A stretch of 12,445 nucleotides of DNA from Clostridiales bacterium (GTDB taxonomy: Bacteria; Bacillota; Clostridia; Oscillospirales; Acutalibacteraceae): contig DXVY01000009.1 of the NCBI GenBank assembly GCA_019417145.1, positions 9,529 through 21,973 of the forward strand. Direction: 5' to 3'. The notes beneath the pieces were generated by a model. It did no database searches. It was not told the origin of the DNA and saw only the letters and a list, made by a program, of their open reading frames with translations. Each line of letters opens with the position of its first letter. Within the stretch, counting starts at the first letter, position 1. Shown piece after piece: positions 6,958 to 12,445 of the stretch. The translations under genes and the position numbers were made by a program.

Positions 6958-7086
6958 TTATTTGTAACTGCGCGGGGAAGGGAGAGCCGACGGGCTTGTT
7001 TGACCGGATGCGCCAAGCCGGAAACAGGGTACGGAATTTCTCGTCGCCGTATATCGGCTTTTATGGGGAATTATGCGAAAAAACAG

Positions 7087-7115
7087 TTGTAATCACGGGG
7101 TAATTCTGCCATAAT
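7087..7115 (+). promoter_or_regulatory. Probable promoter of gltX-glnS
   Basis: TTGTAA (7087-7092) and CATAAT (7110-7115) are 17 bp apart, with TG at the extended -10 position. The start would be near 7122, about 60 nt before the GTG at 7181. The leader has a 6-bp hairpin (TGCGGC, 7142-7147, with GCCGCA, 7153-7158) just before the ribosome site. No T-box signature was found. The stretch between the nrdR terminator and this promoter (6958-7086) shows only weak hairpins, such as GGCTTG at 6993-6998 with CAAGCC at 7014-7019. Confidence 0.5.
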
Positions 7116-7180
7116 ATAAGGTAAATATTTGTGTTTATTCTTGCGGCTGTCCGCCGCAGCTATAAGGAGTGTTCCAGCAA

Positions 7181-8839
7181 GTGGATAACTATGAAAAACT
7201 GGCAGAGTTGCTGCTGCCGGACGTGGATAAGACCCCTGCGGATTATGAGGCACTGTATCCCCCCCGTCCGTTGCCGGAGGGTGCGCGGGTGACCCGCATC
7301 GCCCCCAGCCCTACGGGATACCTGCATCTGGGGGTATTGTTTACGGCCATGTGCAACAAGCGGGTGGCCGTCACCTCCGGCGGCGTCTTTTATCTGCGCA
7401 TCGAGGATACGGATAAAAAGAGAGAGGTGGAGGGCGGCATCGCCGATATTGTAGGCGGCCTTTCCCGCTTTGGTGTTACCATAGATGAAGGCTTTGTGGC
7501 GGCCGATCGGGAAGAAGGCGCTTACGGCCCCTATCAGCAGAGCCGGCGGGGCCCCATCTATCGCTGCTTTGCCAAAGAGCTGATTCGAAGGGGGCTGGCC
7601 TATCCCTGCTTCTGTACCGAGGCCGACCTGGCCGCCGTGCGGGAAAAGCAGGAGGCGGAAAAAATTCGCACCGGCTACCATGGGACATGGGCCAGGTGCA
7701 GGGATTTATCCCTGGCGGAAATCGAGAAGCGTCTGGAAGCGGGAGAAAGCTTTGTTGTGCGCCTGAAATCCCCCGGGCATGAGGAGAACCGGGTGACCTT
7801 TGACGACGGCATCAAGGGAAAAATCCAGCTACCCGAGAACGACGAGGATTTCGTGATCCTGAAATCCGACGGCATTCCCACCTATCATTTCGCCCATGCG
7901 GTGGACGACCATCTCATGCGCACCACCCATGTGATCCGGGGAGACGAGTGGATTTCCTCTACCCCTAAGCATTTGCAGCTCTTTCAACTGCTGGGATGGA
8001 AGGCGCCCAAGTACGCCCATGTGGCCCCCATCATGAAGGAAGAGGACGGAGGGCGGCGCAAGCTGTCCAAGCGCAAGGATCCGGAGGCCGCGGTGCGGTA
8101 TTATGCCGAGGCGGGCTATCCCCCCGAAAGCGTGATCGAATATCTTATGACCGTGGCCAGTTCGGATTTTGAGGACTGGCGGCGGGCCAATAAAACCGCA
8201 TCGGTGGACGCTTTCAAATTCAATTTAAAGAAAATGAGCGTGTCCGGCGCGCTCTTTGATCTGGACAAGCTGCGGGATGTGAGCAAAAACGTCATATCCC
8301 AGATGGACAGCGAGAAGGCTTTGGCCTGTATCATGGAATGGGCCAAAGGCTATGATCCCGATTTTTATGCCCTGCTGGCCCGGGATCCGGCGTACGCCAA
8401 GGCGGTGTTCGCCATCGACCGGGACTGCCCCAAGCCCCGGAAGGACATTGCCAAGTGGGACGAGGCCAAGGACTATGCCGCCTATTTCTTTGACGAGCTT
8501 TACACCCCCTGCCATGAGCTGCCGGAAAATATACAGCCGGCCGACGCGGCGGCGGTTATAGCGGCCTATCTGCCCGTATACGACCCGGCCGACGACCGGA
8601 GCGCCTGGTTCCAGCGGATCAAGGACATTTGCCCGGCTTTGGGCTTCGCCCCGGAGGTCAAGGAATATAAAAAGAATCCGGAGGGCTATAAGGGCCACGC
8701 CGGCGACGCCAGCACGGTCATCCGCATCGCGGTGACCGGCCGGCGGAATACCCCCGACCTTTGCAGCATCATGCAGCTGCTGGGAAAGGAGCGCTGTATG
8801 GCGCGTTTGGAAGCCGCCAGGAAAGCCTGGATGGCATAA
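7181..8839 (+). CDS. gltX: Glutamate--tRNA ligase (clostridial long form)
   Basis: A 552-residue class I aminoacyl-tRNA synthetase that charges tRNA(Glu) with glutamate using ATP. It is longer than the roughly 470-residue E. coli enzyme, with about 35 extra N-terminal residues and an unusual C-terminal region, as in other clostridial enzymes. The nucleotide-binding signature RIAPSPTGYLHLGV spans 39-52; the HIGH element reads HLGV (49-52), with an unusual final Val. The KMSKS loop is KLSKR (294-298). A CxC pair (C143, C145) and C173 suggest at least part of the usual zinc site. The Rossmann motif YLRIEDTD is at 71-78. The start is taken as GTG at 7181, 11 nt after AAGGAG (7164-7169); an in-frame GTG at 7169 overlaps that ribosome site and is less likely. 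The stop lies 22 bp before glnS, so the two form an operon. Confidence 0.95.
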   Translation: MDNYEKLAELLLPDVDKTPADYEALYPPRPLPEGARVTRIAPSPTGYLHLGVLFTAMCNKRVAVTSGGVFYLRIEDTDKKREVEGGIADIVGGLSRFGVTIDEGFVAADREEGAYGPYQQSRRGPIYRCFAKELIRRGLAYPCFCTEADLAAVREKQEAEKIRTGYHGTWARCRDLSLAEIEKRLEAGESFVVRLKSPGHEENRVTFDDGIKGKIQLPENDEDFVILKSDGIPTYHFAHAVDDHLMRTTHVIRGDEWISSTPKHLQLFQLLGWKAPKYAHVAPIMKEEDGGRRKLSKRKDPEAAVRYYAEAGYPPESVIEYLMTVASSDFEDWRRANKTASVDAFKFNLKKMSVSGALFDLDKLRDVSKNVISQMDSEKALACIMEWAKGYDPDFYALLARDPAYAKAVFAIDRDCPKPRKDIAKWDEAKDYAAYFFDELYTPCHELPENIQPADAAAVIAAYLPVYDPADDRSAWFQRIKDICPALGFAPEVKEYKKNPEGYKGHAGDASTVIRIAVTGRRNTPDLCSIMQLLGKERCMARLEAARKAWMA

Positions 8840-8861
8840 TACGACAGAGGAGCTGGTAGCA

Positions 8862-10565
8862 ATGGAGGAGAAAAATAATATCCCTGAGACGGCCGAGGCG
8901 GAAGGCGTCAAGGAACCGTCCAATTTTATACATGATTTTATCGACGAGGATTTGCGGGAAGGGGTGTATACCCACGTACAAACCCGTTTTCCCCCTGAGC
9001 CCAACGGCTATCTGCATATCGGGCATGCCAAGGCCATTTGCATCGACTTCGGCACGGCCGAGAAATACGGCGGCTCCTGCAACCTCCGGTTTGACGATAC
9101 CAACCCGGTAAAGGAAGACACCGAGTATGTGGACGCCATCGAAGAGGATATCAAGTGGCTGGGCTTTCACTGGGACAACGTATACTATGCGTCGGATTAT
9201 TTTGATTTCTTATATGACTGCGCCCTGCAGCTGATTCAAAAGGGGCTGGCCTATGTGGACGATCTGTCGGCCGAGCAGATGCGGGAATACCGCGGCACCC
9301 TGACCCATCCGGGGAAGGAGAGCCCCTACAGAAACCGGTCGGTGGAGGAGAATATGGATTTGTTCCGCCGGATGACGGCCGGGGAGTTTGAAGAGGGGCA
9401 GCACATCCTGCGGGCCAAAATCGATATGGCCTCCCCCAATATGAACATGCGGGACCCGGTGATCTACCGGGTGATGAAGGCCACCCACCACCGCACGGGG
9501 GACAAATGGTGCGTCTATCCCATGTACGATTTCGCCCATCCTTTGTCCGACGCCAAGGAGGGGGTTACCCACTCTCTCTGTTCCCTGGAATTTGAAAACC
9601 ACCGGCCGCTGTACAACTGGTTTTTAGAGGCGCTGGAAATTCCCACGCCGCCCCGCCAGATTGAATTTGCCCGCATGAATGTGGGCTACACCCTGACCAG
9701 CAAGCGCAAGTGCTTAAAGCTTGTGAACGACGACCTAGTGCATGGCTGGGACGATCCCCGTATGGCCACCCTTTGCGGCATGCGCCGCCGGGGCTATCCC
9801 CCCGAAGCCATCCGGGCCTTCTGTGAGAAGATAGGCGTGTCCAAGGCCTACAGCGTCATCGACTACGCGTTGCTGGAAGCCTGTGTGCGGGATCATCTGA
9901 ACCTCCACGCCGACCGGGCCATGGCTGTGCTGCGGCCCTTAAAGGTCATTATCGACAACTATCCCGCCGACAAGGTGGAGGAGATTGAGGTGGAGATCAA
10001 CCCCAACCAGCCGGAAAAGGGAAAGCGGAAGGTATGCTTCTCCCGGGAGCTCTATATTGAACAGGACGATTTTATGATGGAGCCTATTCCCAAATACTTC
10101 CGCCTGGCTCCCGGCCGGGAGGTGCGGCTTAAGGGCGCCTATCTGGTCAAATACGCCGCTGCCGATGTGGATGAGACAGGTAGGGTAACGGCGGTGCACT
10201 GCACCTATGACCCGGAGAGCTTCGGCGGCAACGCCCCCGACGGCCGCAAGGTCAAGGGAACCCTGCACTGGGTGTCCGCCGCCCACGCGGTGGACGGCGA
10301 GGTGCGGCTCTATGACCGGCTGTTCAATGTGGACAACCCGTCGGACGAAGAGGGCGTTTCCAGCTTTGCGGACAACCTGAACCCCCATTCCCTCCAGGTG
10401 CTCACCGGCTGCAAGCTGGAGCCGGCGGTGGCGGCCGCTCGTCCCGGCGAGGGCTTCCAGTTTATGCGGCAGGGTTATTTCTGCGCCGATCTGGATTCCA
10501 CACCCGAAAAGCCGGTGTTCAACCGGACGGTATCCCTGAAGGACTCCTTTAAACCGGGGAAATAG
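8862..10565 (+). CDS. glnS: Glutamine--tRNA ligase
   Basis: A 567-residue class I synthetase close to the E. coli GlnRS length (554) that attaches glutamine directly to tRNA(Gln). The signature PPEPNGYLHIGHAKA contains a perfect HIGH (52-55), followed by LRFDDTNP (75-82). The KMSKS loop reads LTSKRK (278-283) and continues into the GWDDPRM and GMRRRGYPPEAIRAFC blocks characteristic of GlnRS rather than GluRS. The C-terminal beta-barrel anticodon-binding region (about 340-560) is present and full length. The ATG at 8862 has GAGGAG about 9 nt upstream. It follows gltX by 22 bp and is followed by a strong terminator. GlnRS is absent from many Firmicutes, which use Glu-tRNA(Gln) amidation instead, so its presence is informative. 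It has no fused YqeY domain. Confidence 0.97.
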   Translation: MEEKNNIPETAEAEGVKEPSNFIHDFIDEDLREGVYTHVQTRFPPEPNGYLHIGHAKAICIDFGTAEKYGGSCNLRFDDTNPVKEDTEYVDAIEEDIKWLGFHWDNVYYASDYFDFLYDCALQLIQKGLAYVDDLSAEQMREYRGTLTHPGKESPYRNRSVEENMDLFRRMTAGEFEEGQHILRAKIDMASPNMNMRDPVIYRVMKATHHRTGDKWCVYPMYDFAHPLSDAKEGVTHSLCSLEFENHRPLYNWFLEALEIPTPPRQIEFARMNVGYTLTSKRKCLKLVNDDLVHGWDDPRMATLCGMRRRGYPPEAIRAFCEKIGVSKAYSVIDYALLEACVRDHLNLHADRAMAVLRPLKVIIDNYPADKVEEIEVEINPNQPEKGKRKVCFSRELYIEQDDFMMEPIPKYFRLAPGREVRLKGAYLVKYAAADVDETGRVTAVHCTYDPESFGGNAPDGRKVKGTLHWVSAAHAVDGEVRLYDRLFNVDNPSDEEGVSSFADNLNPHSLQVLTGCKLEPAVAAARPGEGFQFMRQGYFCADLDSTPEKPVFNRTVSLKDSFKPGK

Positions 10566-10579
10566 GGATGTATTAGGAA

Positions 10580-10616
10580 TAAGGCGGCTGTTATCAACAG
10601 TCGCCTTACTTTTTTT
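10580..10616 (+). terminator. Rho-independent terminator of gltX-glnS
   Basis: A fully paired 13-bp stem (10580-10592 with 10596-10608, one G-U pair) with a 3-nt loop is followed by C and seven T residues (10610-10616). It starts 14 bp after the glnS stop. It also marks the border of the AT-rich accessory segment. Confidence 0.95.
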
Positions 10617-10875
10617 CATAAATTTAAATTGATTTTAGTGCAAAAACAATGATATAATATATAAAACAATCGGATGCTTTCGGCTTAAAACATATAGCAA
10701 AGGAAAACTTTGTCGAATTTCAAGACATTGTGTCATATTCACAATATAATCTTGAAAATTAAAAAATAATATGTTATAAATAACCTGCTAGCGGAAGGGA
10801 GTGTGAGGAAGGTTCTTATAGACTGAGGGGATTCATACATGTTTTTGATTCTATAAACGAGAAGGAAGTGTCATT
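10617..10875 (+). promoter_or_regulatory. AT-rich promoter/leader region of the secreted-protein cassette
   Basis: This stretch holds no gene of useful length but several signals. Three SigA-like promoters are visible: TTGATT-18-TATAAT (10629-10658), AAGACA-17-TATAAT (10722-10750), and TTGAAA-17-TATAAA (10752-10780). The last is best placed, with a start near 10787 and a leader of about 90 nt. An inverted repeat ATTGTG-7-CACAAT (10727-10745) covers the spacer of the second promoter. In the leader, a GTG reading frame of seven codons (10803-10826) and an ATG frame of five codons (10839-10856, with GAGGGG 8 nt upstream) occur, and TTATAGA (10816-10822) pairs with TCTATAA (10850-10856). Composition is far richer in A/T than the glnS gene before it. 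Confidence 0.55.
10727..10745. promoter_or_regulatory. Candidate operator (6-bp inverted repeat in a promoter spacer)
   Basis: ATTGTG (10727-10732) and CACAAT (10740-10745) form perfect arms around a 7-bp centre. The outer shape resembles Crp/Fnr- or Rex-type half sites, but the spacing is one base off those consensus sites, so no regulator is named. It lies between the -35 and -10 of the promoter 10722-10750 and just upstream of the promoter 10752-10780. Confidence 0.4.
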
Positions 10876-11325
10876 ATGAGAAAATGTTTCAATAAATGGA
10901 TGGCAGGCGCCGCTGCCCTGGTTTTAATGATGTCCATTGGTGCGGCCACGGCTTCTGCAAATAACTGGGAAGACAGGCAGGAGGAGATTTATTACAGTGA
11001 TTTAGGCGGCGACATAATCACAACCTCCCGTGTAAAAACGGATACAACCCCTATGTACTGCTACAATCTTCCTACCTCGGAAAATGCCATCGATCGCTGC
11101 GATGCCGTTGGGACGACGACTATGGATGCAAAGTTTTACTGGCAATCGGGAGCGGAGCTCTGTACGGCGACTAAAAATACTTCCCTCGCCATTGGCCAGA
11201 AAAAGTATATCAGCAGTTATGTAAAGGAGCGGGGATATAATTACTGTAATTTCCAAATTAACCCTCACTCGGCAAAGTACAGCTGGATCCGTATCAAGTG
11301 GAGTCCGGACAGCATCGGCGCGTAA
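10876..11325 (+). CDS. Small secreted protein with four cysteines, unknown function
   Basis: A 149-residue protein with a clear Sec signal peptide: basic MRKCFNKWM, a hydrophobic core (about 10-24) and an ASA cleavage motif after residue 28. The mature part is about 121 residues, rich in Tyr, Thr, Ser and Lys, with four cysteines (C62, C75, C96, C124) that could form two disulphides, and ends with IRIKWSPDSIGA. No catalytic motif is recognised. The size and the pattern KYISSYVKERGY followed by a terminal WSPDSI recall small secreted proteins found beside ABC-2 permeases in Firmicutes (DUF2712-like or similar); this is from memory and uncertain. The ATG at 10876 follows GAAGGAAG at 7 nt. It heads a cassette with a membrane-anchored protein and an ABC permease downstream. 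It could be a secreted peptide/bacteriocin-like factor, a toxin-immunity partner or a structural envelope protein. Confidence 0.85.
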   Translation: MRKCFNKWMAGAAALVLMMSIGAATASANNWEDRQEEIYYSDLGGDIITTSRVKTDTTPMYCYNLPTSENAIDRCDAVGTTTMDAKFYWQSGAELCTATKNTSLAIGQKKYISSYVKERGYNYCNFQINPHSAKYSWIRIKWSPDSIGA

Positions 11326-11382
11326 TACACAACGGGAAGGCTCCGGAAGGGAGCGGGCCTTGCGGGCGGCGGCCGGCAGGGT

Positions 11383-11406
11383 CCGTCCCCTTCCCCGGGA
11401 CGGAGG
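11383..11406 (+). promoter_or_regulatory. Possible hairpin partly covering the ribosome site of the gene at 11416
   Basis: CCGTCC (11383-11388) can pair with GGACGG (11398-11403), whose last two bases belong to the GGAGG ribosome site (11402-11406). A competing fold using the repeated GTCC and GGAC units would sequester it more fully. This may set the ratio between the upstream secreted protein and this gene. The whole 90-bp gap 11326-11415 is GC-rich. Confidence 0.3.
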
Positions 11407-11415
11407 ACAGATACG

Positions 11416-12147
11416 ATGAAGCGCAAAGCGACACTTTTTATATGGGGAGCGGTGCTGGCCGGCGTGGCGGCCTTCGCGCTGTTTGTCCAGTTCAGGAATG
11501 GGGGGCTGCTTCCCGAGAATAATATGTGGAACCGGGAGTCCCCGGCCTCGCCGGCCCAGGCTGAGGAGAGCGTCGCTCCGGACGAATTTTTTGACGATGC
11601 CGTTCCCAAGATCACGGGCGACCCGACCAGGGACGCCCTGCTGCAAAAGCGGGAGGGGAACACCACCGTTTTAGGCCAGCCAATTGAGACCGACGGCCTG
11701 CGGATTACGGCCAACGGCCAATCGGTGTCCAAGCAGCCGTCCATGCCGCTGGAGCATTATAAGGATCTCATTCTGGAGACAGATGCGGACGGGAATATCA
11801 TAAACGAATACAGCTATTATACCATAAGCGTAACCATGGAGAACCTGCGGGAGGAGGAACGAGAGGTCTGCATGAAAAGCTTTGAGCTCCGCTATTTTGT
11901 GCAGCCGGACGGCGATCTGCTTTTTATTGACGGAGCGGAGGCGTTTGGCTTCGACGCCCGCCCTATGACCACAAAGGATGCGTTTTTTTACACCCTTGCG
12001 CCGGGGGAGTCCAAGGAGTTCCGGGTAGTATTCTATGTATTGGACGCGGACATCGCTCGCAGGGACACGGCTGTATTAGTCTATAATCCGGGCGGCGGAT
12101 ATCCGATCAGCGATTATGTGCGTTTCTTTGATTTGAAAGACGGGTAA
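11416..12147 (+). CDS. Membrane-anchored extracytoplasmic protein, possible Ig-like/DUF4352- or DUF5028-like domain
   Basis: A 243-residue protein with a short basic N-terminus and one transmembrane helix (about 7-25), then an acidic, Pro/Ala-rich linker (about 38-65) and an outside domain (about 84-240) rich in beta-strand-like segments. The pattern is LGQPIETDGLRITANG, then YYTISVTMENLREEEREV (a strand followed by a charged turn), then LAPGESKEFRVVFYV. This is the layout of Ig-like DUF4352/telokin-like domains and of DUF5028 proteins found near ABC transporters in Clostridia; the match is by pattern only. No lipobox is seen. One cysteine (C152) lies outside the membrane helix. The ATG at 11416 follows GGAGG at 9 nt. 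It sits 90 bp after the secreted-protein gene and 36 bp before the permease gene, so it is probably a partner of the transporter. Function unknown. Confidence 0.85.
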   Translation: MKRKATLFIWGAVLAGVAAFALFVQFRNGGLLPENNMWNRESPASPAQAEESVAPDEFFDDAVPKITGDPTRDALLQKREGNTTVLGQPIETDGLRITANGQSVSKQPSMPLEHYKDLILETDADGNIINEYSYYTISVTMENLREEEREVCMKSFELRYFVQPDGDLLFIDGAEAFGFDARPMTTKDAFFYTLAPGESKEFRVVFYVLDADIARRDTAVLVYNPGGGYPISDYVRFFDLKDG

Positions 12148-12183
12148 GGCAAAATACCGGGATGATATGGAGGAGGGAGTTTT

Positions 12184-12445
12184 TTGAGAAAGGTTTTGAA
12201 GATCGAGTTGTACAGAGCCTTTTCCAATAAATTTTTCTTTTTGTCGGTGGGAATCGGATGTATATTGGCCTTTTTGGAATATATCTCCCAGTTGGGCCAG
12301 GTACAGGAGTTAATAGCTCTTTTTTTTACATATCAAAAGCCTATGACGGGGATCGATTGGTATTTTTCTTCCTGGATCGGTGGCCATACCACCTTGTTAT
12401 TCGGGTACATATTTTATCTTCTATTTCCCATTTTAGCTGTCCTTC
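12184..12445 (+). CDS. ABC-2-type transporter permease (C-terminus beyond window edge)
   Basis: The first 87 codons of a membrane protein that continues past the right edge. It starts with TTG at 12184 after a very strong GGAGGAGGGAG ribosome site (12169-12179); no in-frame ATG or GTG is nearby. The start reads RKVLKIELYRAFSNKFFF, a basic amphipathic lead into the first membrane helix (about 17-33), typical of ABC-2 permeases. WIGG at 64-67, followed by the second helix (about 70-87) ending LLFPILAVL, matches a Firmicutes permease group (DUF2705-like) usually paired with an ABC ATPase. Such permeases commonly work in export of, or immunity to, peptides; the role here is inferred. It lies 36 bp after the membrane-anchored protein, in the same likely operon. 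The sequence is T-rich, unlike the GC-rich gene before it. Confidence 0.8.
   Translation, partial: MRKVLKIELYRAFSNKFFFLSVGIGCILAFLEYISQLGQVQELIALFFTYQKPMTGIDWYFSSWIGGHTTLLFGYIFYLLFPILAVL

Noticed and set aside
7169..7180. Earlier GTG start for gltX at 7169
   Set aside because: It overlaps the AAGGAG ribosome site that serves the GTG at 7181.
6958..7180. T-box riboswitch upstream of gltX
   Set aside because: The conserved T-box bulge sequence and an antiterminator/terminator pair are not present; only small unrelated hairpins are seen.
8225..9004. Minus-strand open frame of 259 codons across the gltX-glnS junction
   Set aside because: It is opposite two clear synthetase genes and shows no family features; a shadow frame.
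10727..10745. A Rex or Crp/Fnr binding site
   Set aside because: The arms resemble the half sites, but the total length is one base off both consensus sites, so only a generic operator is claimed.
1..12445. CRISPR arrays, tRNA/rRNA genes, insertion sequences, phage attachment sites
   Set aside because: No regularly spaced repeats, cloverleaf or rRNA sequence, transposase or terminal repeats were seen on reading both strands.

Overview
The window looks like chromosomal DNA from a fairly GC-rich member of the Clostridia, probably Oscillospiraceae/Ruminococcaceae-like. This is an inference. It rests on strong Shine-Dalgarno sites, SigA-type promoters, a Firmicutes-style NrdR, a roughly 550-residue clostridial form of glutamyl-tRNA synthetase beside a glutaminyl-tRNA synthetase, and paired Gfo/Idh/MocA and TIM-barrel sugar genes typical of gut Clostridia. 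No RNA genes, CRISPR arrays or insertion sequences were found.

Layout. Positions 1-6193 are all read on the minus strand and 6451-12445 all on the plus strand, with a divergent promoter region at 6194-6450. (a) 1-3860, minus: in transcription order, a Gfo/Idh/MocA oxidoreductase, two metal-dependent TIM-barrel sugar isomerase/epimerase-like enzymes, and a second Gfo/Idh/MocA oxidoreductase cut by the window edge. The first three look like one operon from a promoter at 3984-4011. The last has its own near-consensus promoter (883-911) embedded in a 13-bp hairpin. Together they suggest oxidation of a sugar, cyclitol or glycoside to a keto form, then isomerisation, epimerisation or elimination; the substrate is unknown. 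(b) 4122-6193, minus: a cytoplasmic cyclophilin, a cysteine-cluster protein and a lipoprotein cyclophilin, probably one operon ending at a strong terminator (4048-4077).

(c) 6451-6906, plus: nrdR, the ribonucleotide reductase repressor, with its own promoter and terminator. (d) 7181-10565, plus: gltX (GTG start) and glnS, 22 bp apart and followed by a strong terminator. The cell therefore appears to have a direct route to Gln-tRNA(Gln) as well as Glu-tRNA.

(e) 10617-12445, plus: an AT-rich promoter/leader region, then a small secreted four-cysteine protein, a membrane-anchored extracytoplasmic protein, and the start of an ABC-2-type permease that runs off the window. This looks like an accessory cell-envelope or secreted-peptide/ABC-transporter cassette. 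It is the least described part of the window and the best candidate for a new system; its ATPase would be expected just beyond the right edge.
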